A stretch of DNA of 64,000 nucleotides from Dysgonomonas sp. UBA7710 (GTDB lineage: Bacteria > Bacteroidota > Bacteroidia > Bacteroidales > Dysgonomonadaceae), in assembly GCF_002482385.1 (NCBI RefSeq), contig NZ_DLFW01000043.1:32467-96466 (forward strand). Reading direction: 5' to 3'. A program made the translations under genes and the position numbers. Shown one piece after another: positions 8,648 through 17,140 of this stretch; position 1 is the stretch's first letter, and each line of letters starts with the position of its first letter. The notes under the pieces are model-generated. The model ran no database searches. It was not told the DNA's origin and saw nothing but the letters and a program-made list of their open reading frames with translations.

Positions 8648-10454
8648 ACAGATGCTTGAACTGGTGAGAATATAATTTCGACAATCCTTCCCTGTTTCCG
8701 ATCGCGTCACCTACTACAATCATGGTAGTCAGCGTCAGGTTATTTTCTTTGACAATCTTAGCCAGATCCTTTAACTGCCCACGGTATATTTTCTCATCTT
8801 TCCATGTGAGCTTATAACAGGCTGCTACCGGGGTTTCGGGCGGGTAATGTTCCATCAGTTCCTTTTGTACCTGCTCTACGACAGTTGCACTCAGGAAGAT
8901 ACACATCGTGCTTTGTGAGCGCGCCAGTAAATGAAGCTTTTCTTTTTCCGGCATCGGAGTCCTCCCCTCCCCTCTTGTCAGTATGATAGTCTGCACCTTT
9001 TCGGGTATCGTAAACTGTGATTCCAAAGCAGCTGCAGCAGCCAGAAATGACGATATGCCCGGAGTGATATGATAAGACATATTATATTTATCGAAAAAAG
9101 CCATCTGCTCCTGAATAGCCCCGTAAATACACGGGTCACCCGTGTGCAAACGTACTACCAGCTTACCCTTATCGTAAAACTCTTTCATCAAATCAAATTG
9201 CTCTTCCAGATCCATCGAAGCGGAACTACGCACAACCGCTCCTTGTTTTGCACAATAAGTAAGCTCCACCGGAACAAGGCTTCCTGCATATAAAATCAGA
9301 TCGGCGGCTTCAAGAAAATAACGGCCTTTCACCGAAATCAAATCCGGGTCACCCGGCCCCGCGCCTACTATCTCGATATGTCCTTGCCGGACTGCCATAC
9401 GTCCGACGGCAATAGCAAAAGTAAAATCATTGCCCTGACTCAGTACTCCTTTCTGTTTTTCCAATATAAGAGGTCCTCCGTCAGAACTTTTAATGGCTGT
9501 GGACTCGGAAACTCCGGCAACTGTTGTTACTTCTTTCACCTTATCCGATGGATTAGGTACTTCTATGTCTTTCAGTTCCTCTGCGTTATATATACGTACC
9601 GGGATATTCCCGAGATACGATTGTAACTCACGAAGCAGAGGCTCATCCTTTTTAATATCTATAGTCGAAATACTGCTTATGGAAGCGATAGCAATATGCT
9701 TTTGCAACAGAGTATCCGCAATATATCCGCTTATACCCTCAGGATTACAGTCTTTGCGGCATCCGATACCCAGATGCAGTACTTTCGGATGATAGCTGAT
9801 AACAGCTATGCCCGCATCAGGATAAAGGTATGGAGAAACTGTTATCAGCAATTCATATTCCCGTAAATCAATGTCTTCATACTTGTAATATATCTTCACA
9901 TGCCCGGGAACTGTACGCTCCATAAATTCAGTTCCTTCGTCCACAATATCGAGCAATAGCGCGGTGGGCTTTCTGTTTACATAAGCCGTAAGCGGTTCAT
10001 TGAAATTATCTGCGTTGGAAGTCGTTACCCAATTATATTTTTCACCGATTGTATCCAGCGCCCAAAGGTTGGTATTATCGCTTTGGGTAGTGATAACCGC
10101 TTCAGCGCCTGTAATGTTGGCGATCCTCTTTGTCAGTTCGTTAGCACCTCCCACATGTCCCGAAAGCACGGACACCGCATAGCGCCCGGTACTGTCCACA
10201 TTTACAATGGCAGGGTCGGTATGCTTGTCTTTGATATAAGGGGCGATGCTACGGACGCAAATACCCATAGCCCCTATAAATATGATTGCCTCCGATTGGC
10301 CGAATAAGTCTTTTACACAGTCGTTTATAGAAGAAATCCGATCCGTTCCTTTTAAGCCGGCTTTTGTGTATATATTAGTTTCACCTAATTCTGTCCTGAT
10401 GGTTTCAGCTAAAGGAAGGCTAGTTTCAGATGTTAGTATTATAGCGTATTTCAT
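8637..10454 (-). CDS. cbiGF: CbiG-CbiF fusion (cobalt-precorrin-5A hydrolase / precorrin-4 C11-methyltransferase)
   Basis: A 605-residue bifunctional enzyme. The N-terminal part is CbiG: IFIGAMGICVRSIAPYIKDK, then SVLSGHVGGANELT; a CbiG C-terminal domain follows (about 225-325, LHLGIGCRKDCNPE). From about residue 355 the chain is a tetrapyrrole methyltransferase of the CobM/CbiF type: IEIVGAGPGDPDLISVKG, LHTGDPCIYGAI and YHITPGISSFLAAAA. CbiF methylates C11; CbiG opens the ring lactone and releases the C20 unit as acetaldehyde. This is the last gene of the minus-strand operon. A 126-nt spacer rich in repeats separates it from cbiET. Confidence 0.93.
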   Translation of the reverse strand: MKYAIILTSETSLPLAETIRTELGETNIYTKAGLKGTDRISSINDCVKDLFGQSEAIIFIGAMGICVRSIAPYIKDKHTDPAIVNVDSTGRYAVSVLSGHVGGANELTKRIANITGAEAVITTQSDNTNLWALDTIGEKYNWVTTSNADNFNEPLTAYVNRKPTALLLDIVDEGTEFMERTVPGHVKIYYKYEDIDLREYELLITVSPYLYPDAGIAVISYHPKVLHLGIGCRKDCNPEGISGYIADTLLQKHIAIASISSISTIDIKKDEPLLRELQSYLGNIPVRIYNAEELKDIEVPNPSDKVKEVTTVAGVSESTAIKSSDGGPLILEKQKGVLSQGNDFTFAIAVGRMAVRQGHIEIVGAGPGDPDLISVKGRYFLEAADLILYAGSLVPVELTYCAKQGAVVRSSASMDLEEQFDLMKEFYDKGKLVVRLHTGDPCIYGAIQEQMAFFDKYNMSYHITPGISSFLAAAAALESQFTIPEKVQTIILTRGEGRTPMPEKEKLHLLARSQSTMCIFLSATVVEQVQKELMEHYPPETPVAACYKLTWKDEKIYRGQLKDLAKIVKENNLTLTTMIVVGDAIGNREGLSKLYSHQFKHLFRG

Positions 10455-10461
10455 ATGTTTT

Positions 10462-10505
10462 CAGTTACGAGTTACTTCGCCCTATGGGCAGTTACAAGTT
10501 ACAAG
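10462..10505. repeat. CAGTTAC...GGGCAGTTAC repeat, copy 1
   Basis: A 44-bp imperfect repeat (CAGTTACGAGTTACTTCGCC, then CTATGGGCAGTTACAAG). A second copy is at 34658-34701. It lies between cbiET and cbiGF and contains a small GCCC/GGGC hairpin. Confidence 0.7.
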
Positions 10506-10560
10506 ATGCTTGCGCAATTATTAATTTCACTCTTAATTTTTAATTTCATATACCATCTCT

Positions 10561-10592
10561 GTAAGTCCCCCTCGGGGGATTTAGGGGGCTTG
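10561..10592. repeat. AAGTCCCCCTC...GGGGG hairpin repeat, copy 1
   Basis: Inverted repeat GTAAGTCCCCCTCGGGGGAT followed by TTAGGGGGCTTG. It straddles the stop of cbiET so that the last codons and TAA are inside the repeat. A related copy abuts the cbiHC stop at 11811-11843. Confidence 0.7.
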
Positions 10593-11768
10593 TGCTTTCA
10601 TCACTTCAATAGCATTAAAATCATCCACAGCAACAGTGATGCTTTCCTTTATTACCAAATCATTATCCTTTGCCGCTGCCAAAAATATTTCTTTGCTTTC
10701 GGCTGATACAGAATTGAATACTATTGTTCCTCCCGGGACTAATACCGAAAATACCTTCGACATTATATCCTTCATGCGTCCGCCATGCCCGCCGATAAAA
10801 ACAGCATCGGGACGGGGAAAGTCAGAAATATCCGTTTCCACAAAATCACCTATGATGGTATTTATGCCCGGCGTACCGAATTTCCGGGAGTTATTTTCCA
10901 TAAGTTCTTGTCCTTCTTCCCGTTTTTCGAAAGAGAAAACATCTAAATGAGGAAACTGCATCTTAGCTTCAATAGATACCGAACCTGTACAGAAACCGAT
11001 ATCCCAGAATACCGACTTACTTCTCAAATCCAGCAAACTCAGTGAAAGCAGGCGCACCGGCATTTTTGTTATCATCTTAGCCCTGCCATTCAGCAAATCG
11101 AACTCGCTTTCAGGGATGCCGAAAGGGCGTGGACGTTCATATGTCTTTTGCAAAATAAGATTATTGGGAAACGAGAATGTTTTTCCCGTAACATCGGATA
11201 ATTCCAATGCAGTTACATTCTCCTTTTCTTTATTCCCCAACAATTCACCTATATACATCTTGTAATTATCATACCCATAATACAGCATTCGTTCGGCGAT
11301 AGCCGCAGGTGTATGTTCCTTATTGTCGGTAAGCACCCCTATCTTATTATATCCGCAGATTAACGCCTCATCGAAACGAAGCCACGGGCGTCCGGTAAGC
11401 GAAACGATATGCATATCGTGATATGGCATCAACAGGCGGTGAGCCAGTAGTTGCAAGGAATTGAAGTATGGATACAACAGTATTTCAGCCTCCGGTAACT
11501 CCCGCCGAATGGTGTTGGCAAAACCATAAAAAAGAGGATCGCCCGAAGCAAACACCACGATTTCGTCATAAGTCCGGTATTGCCCAAAAATCTTGTTTAG
11601 GGGAACAGTTATCTCTATCCACGAATAATCTTCCGGAAGGAAAGGCCTCACTATTTCGTGATGGCGTATTCCACCCGAAAAAACAGTATGCGAGTTAATC
11701 ACATCTGTTATTTCAGGAGAGAAATGTTGAGACTGGTTATCGTCAATACCTATAACATAGAATTTCAT
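10581..11768 (-). CDS. cbiET: CbiE-CbiT fusion (cobalt-precorrin C5,C15-methyltransferase, decarboxylating)
   Basis: A 395-residue CobL-type enzyme. The N-terminal half (about 1-200, MKFYVIGIDD, then VFASGDPLFYG) is the CbiE methyltransferase. The C-terminal half (about 215-395) is CbiT with the SAM loop FWDIGFCTGSVSIEA (about 254-268) and DAVFIGGHGG. It methylates C5 and C15 and decarboxylates the C12 acetate side chain. The C-terminal residues AQAP and the stop are encoded inside a GC-rich repeat (10561-10592), suggesting the end of the gene was altered by repeat insertion. It lies 75 nt downstream of cbiHC. Confidence 0.93.
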   Translation of the reverse strand: MKFYVIGIDDNQSQHFSPEITDVINSHTVFSGGIRHHEIVRPFLPEDYSWIEITVPLNKIFGQYRTYDEIVVFASGDPLFYGFANTIRRELPEAEILLYPYFNSLQLLAHRLLMPYHDMHIVSLTGRPWLRFDEALICGYNKIGVLTDNKEHTPAAIAERMLYYGYDNYKMYIGELLGNKEKENVTALELSDVTGKTFSFPNNLILQKTYERPRPFGIPESEFDLLNGRAKMITKMPVRLLSLSLLDLRSKSVFWDIGFCTGSVSIEAKMQFPHLDVFSFEKREEGQELMENNSRKFGTPGINTIIGDFVETDISDFPRPDAVFIGGHGGRMKDIMSKVFSVLVPGGTIVFNSVSAESKEIFLAAAKDNDLVIKESITVAVDDFNAIEVMKAQAP

Positions 11769-11810
11769 TCGTCATATTTTCTAATTAATGTATTATCTAT
11801 TACCCTATTT

Positions 11811-11843
11811 GCAAGTCCCCCTCCGGAGGATTAGGGGATCAAG
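11811..11843. repeat. AAGTCCCCCTC...GGGGG hairpin repeat, copy 2
   Basis: GCAAGTCCCCCTCCGGAGGA followed by TTAGGGGATCAAG. It immediately follows the stop of cbiHC and resembles 10561-10592. It could be an intercistronic stability hairpin or an insertion remnant. Confidence 0.7.
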
Positions 11844-13253
11844 TTAAACATCCCTGCCCGGTTTCAATTGCTCCGCATCATCGAAGGTAAGAATGGAATT
11901 AACCAGTGTCGCCGCCAGATTACTTCCACCTTTTCGTCCTTCAACGATCAGTTTCGGCACATCTTTAAAGGGTTTGGTCATATGCTTGGATTCCCGGACA
12001 TTTACGAAACCGACCGGAGCAGCGATAATACCTGCCGGATGCGTTTTCTTCTTGCGTATGAGTTCGCACAATTCCATCAATGCCGTAGGGGCATTACCAA
12101 ACACATACAAGGCATCGGGATGTTCTTCCGCCGCCAGACGGATACCTGCCTGAGTACGGGTAATCTCCTTATCTTTTGCCAGTTGCGCAACACGCTCATC
12201 ATGCAGATAACATTTCACCTCAACGCCAAGACGCTCCAATGCCCCTTTGCGAATACCCGAGGCAACCATAGTCACATCCGTAACAATCGTTTTTACCCTT
12301 CCCGATATAAATTGATTATGGAGTTTCTCAACAGCTCCTTCATCCGTATATAGTATATTCTCCATATCGAAATCGGCAGTCGTATGTATCGCATGCAGCA
12401 AAGCCCATTTCTTATCCAAAGGAATATCCTTCTTTTTCAGTTCGCTTTCTATGGTTCTGAAACTGCGGATCATTATATCCTGCCCGATACCGACATCATC
12501 TGTTTTAGACTCCCGATAATATCCTCTCGGTGTTACAATGTTCTGATTGTCGAAAATATAAGACTGGGAATTCCCGATAATAATTATGGTAAACATATCT
12601 ATTTCCTCGGGGTCCAACTCCCCTAAAGTGGTTACGACCACCTCCTGCTCCTCCCGTCCCGCCTGACGTACATAGCCGACCGGGGTTTCGGGTGATCGTT
12701 CCTGGAGAAAAATTTCTATCAACCTGTATAGTTGCCAGTAACGGCCATTGCTCCTCGGATTATAAACTGCCGTTACAAAATCGGCGGAGGCCGCGGCTAT
12801 AATGCGCTTTTCTATCCTGTCCCACGGTGTCATCAGATCGGATAAGGAAATAATACAGAAATCGTGTCCGACTGGTGCACCAAGTAGAGCCGCTGCCTTT
12901 TGGAAAGCACTGATACCCGGCAAGACATCGACGGCTATATCGCTTTGCTTTTCCTTTTTCATTTCGTACACCAGAGGAGCCATTCCGTAAATTCCGGAAT
13001 CGCCCGAACTGATAACACAAACGGTACGCCCTTCTTCGGCATGGCGGAAAGCTTCTTCTGCCCGTTCCCGTTCTTTCTTCATTCCCGTGTCGATACAAAG
13101 CGTCCCGGGACGGAGAATATCTTCTACAAACCGGAAATAATATTTATAACCTACAACTACGTCCGATATCTTCAGCGCATCCAGTACGGCAGGAGTAATA
13201 TCCTCCCGCGAACCCGGGCCTATCCCCGCAACAATAATTCTTCCTACTGACAT
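11844..13253 (-). CDS. cbiHC: CbiH-CbiC fusion (precorrin-3B C17-methyltransferase / precorrin-8X methylmutase)
   Basis: A 469-residue bifunctional enzyme. The reading frame is open further upstream, but the ATG at 13253 is chosen because the family begins here (MSVGRIIVAGIGPGSREDIT) and the longer version overlaps the PepSY gene by 150 bases. Residues 1 to about 240 are CobJ/CbiH (ISSGDSGIYGMAPLVYEM, LPGISAFQKAAALLGAPVGH, TAVYNPRS), which methylates C17 with ring contraction. Residues about 255-469 are CbiC/CobH (IHTTADFD, TDVTMVASGIRKG, VGFVNVRESK), which shifts the C11 methyl to C12. The start overlaps the PepSY gene by ten bases. Confidence 0.93.
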   Translation of the reverse strand: MSVGRIIVAGIGPGSREDITPAVLDALKISDVVVGYKYYFRFVEDILRPGTLCIDTGMKKERERAEEAFRHAEEGRTVCVISSGDSGIYGMAPLVYEMKKEKQSDIAVDVLPGISAFQKAAALLGAPVGHDFCIISLSDLMTPWDRIEKRIIAAASADFVTAVYNPRSNGRYWQLYRLIEIFLQERSPETPVGYVRQAGREEQEVVVTTLGELDPEEIDMFTIIIIGNSQSYIFDNQNIVTPRGYYRESKTDDVGIGQDIMIRSFRTIESELKKKDIPLDKKWALLHAIHTTADFDMENILYTDEGAVEKLHNQFISGRVKTIVTDVTMVASGIRKGALERLGVEVKCYLHDERVAQLAKDKEITRTQAGIRLAAEEHPDALYVFGNAPTALMELCELIRKKKTHPAGIIAAPVGFVNVRESKHMTKPFKDVPKLIVEGRKGGSNLAATLVNSILTFDDAEQLKPGRDV

Positions 13254-14746
13254 ATATTCGTATTGTTTTTTTTCTTTGAACAAATATACTTTTTTAATCT
13301 CTTTATTTTCCTCTTTATATACCTGAATCCTAACCACACTCCCGTCAGGGAAACCAATGTTCCGCCAATCATAGTTGTCCACATCACTATGTTCCAAAGG
13401 ACAGGGCGTTCTGCCAGAAATTTAAATTTAAAACTATGTAAAGCCTGATAAGACCAGCGTCTTACTTTGGTATTATTATTAAAATAACGTGTATTCCCAT
13501 TCTTCGGGTTAATGTAATATGTACTGTTGTCGGCATCTTCGACCTGTACTTTATATACAGGGAGAGGCAGGTGATCTGTCAATCCTACATAATAGTTGTC
13601 GTATTCGTCCATTAAGGATATAACCGCCGGTTCTTTATGAAGCAATGAGATACGGCTCTTAATAGCTGCTTCGTCCAGCTGCATGGCAAGCACAGATGTA
13701 CCGGAAGCATCGATTGTATGCAAACGGTCATCTATTACAGCCTTGTATATTGGCTTTTGGCCGAAAGAACTCCATTCTATGGATTTTATCTGGCCGTGAT
13801 ATTTCTCATAAAGACGCCTGTAATCCAAGGTATAAGTACCGGACTCTATTTTTTGTTTTGAATACAGCCTTTTCTCAGCCGATAGATCATGTACTTTTAC
13901 CATCCATCCGGGCACTTTGGCCAGAGACATCATGCCGCTGAAAACGAAGGTAAAAACAAATATACCAAACATGAAGCCCAATATATGATGCCATTTATAT
14001 GCAAACTTCCGATAAGGGCTCTTCATCTTTTTCTTCCGGCGATATTCTTTTATATACGAACGGATGCCCAGTATCAGCCCGGCAATACACATAACGGAAC
14101 CTATTCCCGAAAGCCATATGACAACATCCATCCATTGCTGCGAATTCTGACGGAGCGATGTAAAATATACCCAATGGGGTATCGCGCCCAGCCATGCCCA
14201 GAAGCGGCTGTCTTTGTCTGTAAACTGCAAGGCGTCTCCCGATACGGACGAAACATATAACTGCGACTTCCCTTCATCTCCGAAGTAGAATTTATAGATA
14301 GGAAAATCTTTTCGTAAGGGCCCGAAAGGAATCCATTGCTCCAATTCCCGCAAAGTATCTACCCTGACAATTTCCGCCTGACACCAACGTTGGGCATAGG
14401 CTTTAATTTCCTGATAATCCGGCGGGGTTTTCAATTCCATGTCCGGACTTGCGGGAATCCGGTAAATACTATCGGATGTTTTTACTTCAAAAAAAGGAGT
14501 TCCGGCATAGGATTTCAGCGAAAGTGCGGATATTTCCTCATCCTTCGGGATATTATTAGCCAGTATGGAATCAAGGGCCGGCATATCTCCCTGCAATGGA
14601 TACATATGCTTGTTTTTATCCCGCTCGGTCGCTTTTGGAAATGTATGGTATATCATTACAAATCCGGACAGGAACCAAACGAGGAACAGGATACTGAGGA
14701 TTGTCCCCAGTATCCTGTGAATAGAATATAGTATATTTTTCAACAT
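13244..14746 (-). CDS. PepSY-associated transmembrane protein
   Basis: A 500-residue inner-membrane protein of the PepSY_TM type. An N-terminal transmembrane helix (ILGTILSILFLVWFLSGFVM) is followed by a large periplasmic PepSY-like region, two central helices (about 208-230 and 255-278), a second extracytoplasmic part, and a last helix near 455-478 before a Lys-rich tail. Such proteins often accompany siderophore-type TonB receptors and are proposed to act in reductive release or passage of metals. The gene lies seven bases downstream of a TonB receptor gene and overlaps cbiHC, inside the B12-riboswitch operon. A role in cobalt or corrinoid handling is inferred. Confidence 0.85.
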   Translation of the reverse strand: MLKNILYSIHRILGTILSILFLVWFLSGFVMIYHTFPKATERDKNKHMYPLQGDMPALDSILANNIPKDEEISALSLKSYAGTPFFEVKTSDSIYRIPASPDMELKTPPDYQEIKAYAQRWCQAEIVRVDTLRELEQWIPFGPLRKDFPIYKFYFGDEGKSQLYVSSVSGDALQFTDKDSRFWAWLGAIPHWVYFTSLRQNSQQWMDVVIWLSGIGSVMCIAGLILGIRSYIKEYRRKKKMKSPYRKFAYKWHHILGFMFGIFVFTFVFSGMMSLAKVPGWMVKVHDLSAEKRLYSKQKIESGTYTLDYRRLYEKYHGQIKSIEWSSFGQKPIYKAVIDDRLHTIDASGTSVLAMQLDEAAIKSRISLLHKEPAVISLMDEYDNYYVGLTDHLPLPVYKVQVEDADNSTYYINPKNGNTRYFNNNTKVRRWSYQALHSFKFKFLAERPVLWNIVMWTTMIGGTLVSLTGVWLGFRYIKRKIKRLKKYICSKKKNNTNICQ

Positions 14747-14753
14747 ATCCGGA

Positions 14754-17123
14754 TTACAGACTGTATGCCAGAGTAAACAGGTAGTTGCGAGGCATGCTCG
14801 GCACCATCTGTGTACCTAAAGACTGATTATAATATTTCTCATCAAATACATTATTGACATTCGCCCTTAGCTGTATTCCATTTTTCAGCTTATATGAAAC
14901 ACCCAGGTCGGTCAGCCAATATGCGGGATATACGACACCTTTATCGACTGTTCTGTATACATTATCCGTGTATGACACTGTCAGATTGAAACCCAGATTG
15001 CTGAACACCCCTTTAGATATCCGGTAGTTCCCCGCCGCAAAAAATGTATTTTTAGGAATTCCAGCCAGACGCATTCCTTTTTGCACCTCTTCTTCCAAGT
15101 ATTCATTCTTCTTTATATCGCGGATAGTAGCATCGGTATAGCCATAACCGAAAGACAGGGCTGCATTGTCTACAGGAGTAAGGGTCAGTTCCAACTCAAA
15201 GCCTTTCGATTCCGATGATCCGACAACTCCTACTACACTTTTTGTTACTCCGTCTTCGACCACTCCTGTCTTCAATGTTTTCTTCTCATTGTTTTTGCGG
15301 ATATAGAATGCGCTTGCTGTCGCCTGTAAGATGTTACGGAGAGAATATCTCACACCGATTTCCCCCTGATATCCCGTCTGGGGTTTGAATGCCTGATCTC
15401 CGTCTTTGGGTTCGAATCTGTTACCATCAGCATTGATATAGATAATGTTAGAACTTACTATATCCCGGTACGGCATAAAGAAATTGGCAAAAGATCCATA
15501 TACAGAAAGATTTGTAGCAGGTAAATAAACTGCGCCAAGCCTGTATGTAAATGCGGAAGTTGTAGTTTTGTCGAATTCAGGTTGATCTGAATATTTCCGT
15601 TCTTTAGATATTGGATTTATTGTGGCTGTAGCTGTTTTAAACAAAAAATGATCGAAACGGCCGGAAACCATGACTTTAAACTGATTCGAGAGTTCCAGTA
15701 AGTTCTGTAGATAAACACCATTTGTAATATTACGTGTCGCGGTTCCCGCGCTAAAATGAGGGTCCATATATCCCATACTGTGGGGATTATAAACAGGAAC
15801 TTTAGAGTTCAAACCGGGTCCGTCAATTAAATCGGAAAGTTGATAAGTTTTGTTTGTTTGAGGATTTGTACCGCCATAACCACGATAAGTATTGCGATGA
15901 AAATAAACAAAATTGTATCCTCCCAAATAATTATATTTCATACCGTTGTCAAACTCAATTTTCCCCGATGCCTCAAGCTGTTCGTTTATCACATGCACTG
16001 TATAAGCAAAACGTAATGGATATGTGAGCTGTACCGTATCAAGTTGAATATAGACTGTAGAGTCACGTAATCCGTCTTTACTCTTTCTTATATAATGATG
16101 ATCGTATATAGGCTTATCCTCTCCACTTTCACGATATGTCAAAGTTTCGGTACTGAAGTAGTCTATATTATCGTAATTATAGGCCAATCTGTTTTCAATC
16201 TTCAATGATTCCGATACCTTATTACTGTAGCGGACAGAAATATTCGAGCCGTTATTTATCATAAAATCTGATTCATTGTTGTACCTCCACCGCCTGTTGA
16301 GGCCGGGAAGCATATCCCCTTTCGACAAATATTTACTACCATCAGCATTATAAACATCATTCGCCATAAACTGGGGCAGGCCAATCTCCGTTCCATACCA
16401 GTCACGGTTAAAACCGGCCCGTATATCCAGTTCCTGCTTAGCATCCAATTGTCCGCCCAAAGCGAAATAGCCGGAGAAACGTTTGTCGTTGGTATATCTG
16501 TAACCTTCGTTATCCGACCAGTTAACGACAGCCCTGTAATTGAACGGTCCGAAAAATTTTCCTCCAAAATCAATCATAGCCCTCTTATTATCCCATGACC
16601 CGTAACTCATCAGGGCATTCAATGTATTCTTTGATGTCGGCGCTTTTCTAATTACGTTAAGAACACCGCCAACTGTAGAATGGCCGTACAGAACAGAAGC
16701 CGGACCTTTGAGCAATTCGATAGACTCTACCGAAGACAAATCGGGTAAAGGTGCTGAATTGGTAATCGAAGTACGTTCGTCTCTCACCCCATCTATCATT
16801 ATCGGCGTAAAATCGAATCCCCGAACTTCAAATTGCTGATATGCACCATAGGTAGTACGCATACGGGTGTTAGGCAAGAACTTTACAGCATCCTGTATAT
16901 TCACAATACCCCTCATATCCAAGGTATTTGCCGACACTGTGGTTACAGAAAGCGGCAAATATTGGAGAGGTACATTGAGTTTGCCTACTTCGTTCTTTTT
17001 CAGGTTAGTACCCACAACTTCTACTTCCCGGATAGAGAAGATCGTGTCTGTCATCTTTTTATTTTGGGCAAATACATTGCCTATCATCATGGTACCGATG
17101 ATTATATATAGATATTTTTTCAT
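14754..17123 (-). CDS. TonB-dependent receptor, siderophore-receptor type
   Basis: A 789-residue outer-membrane receptor. It has a signal peptide (MKKYLYIIIGTMMIGNVFAQ) and a plug domain from about 50 to 160 (LSVTTVSANTLDMRG, FEVRGFDFTPIMIDGVRDER, VESIELLKGPASVLYGHSTVGGV), then a 22-strand-type barrel ending NYLFTLAYSL. There is no N-terminal carboxypeptidase-like domain, so it resembles FhuA-type receptors. The operon (CbiK upstream, PepSY and corrin enzymes downstream) is under B12 riboswitch control, suggesting uptake of a cobalt chelate or corrinoid; the actual ligand cannot be read from the sequence. Confidence 0.9.
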   Translation of the reverse strand: MKKYLYIIIGTMMIGNVFAQNKKMTDTIFSIREVEVVGTNLKKNEVGKLNVPLQYLPLSVTTVSANTLDMRGIVNIQDAVKFLPNTRMRTTYGAYQQFEVRGFDFTPIMIDGVRDERTSITNSAPLPDLSSVESIELLKGPASVLYGHSTVGGVLNVIRKAPTSKNTLNALMSYGSWDNKRAMIDFGGKFFGPFNYRAVVNWSDNEGYRYTNDKRFSGYFALGGQLDAKQELDIRAGFNRDWYGTEIGLPQFMANDVYNADGSKYLSKGDMLPGLNRRWRYNNESDFMINNGSNISVRYSNKVSESLKIENRLAYNYDNIDYFSTETLTYRESGEDKPIYDHHYIRKSKDGLRDSTVYIQLDTVQLTYPLRFAYTVHVINEQLEASGKIEFDNGMKYNYLGGYNFVYFHRNTYRGYGGTNPQTNKTYQLSDLIDGPGLNSKVPVYNPHSMGYMDPHFSAGTATRNITNGVYLQNLLELSNQFKVMVSGRFDHFLFKTATATINPISKERKYSDQPEFDKTTTSAFTYRLGAVYLPATNLSVYGSFANFFMPYRDIVSSNIIYINADGNRFEPKDGDQAFKPQTGYQGEIGVRYSLRNILQATASAFYIRKNNEKKTLKTGVVEDGVTKSVVGVVGSSESKGFELELTLTPVDNAALSFGYGYTDATIRDIKKNEYLEEEVQKGMRLAGIPKNTFFAAGNYRISKGVFSNLGFNLTVSYTDNVYRTVDKGVVYPAYWLTDLGVSYKLKNGIQLRANVNNVFDEKYYNQSLGTQMVPSMPRNYLFTLAYSL

Positions 17124-17140
17124 TTGTTTTTTGTTTTTTA

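Noticed and set aside
11893..13250. Plus-strand open frames of 62-161 codons opposite the cbi genes
   Set aside because: They are antisense shadows of strongly supported genes, with no family resemblance.
13254..13397. 48-codon N-terminal extension of the CbiH-CbiC fusion
   Set aside because: It overlaps the PepSY gene almost fully in another frame and precedes the normal family start MSVGRIIVAG.
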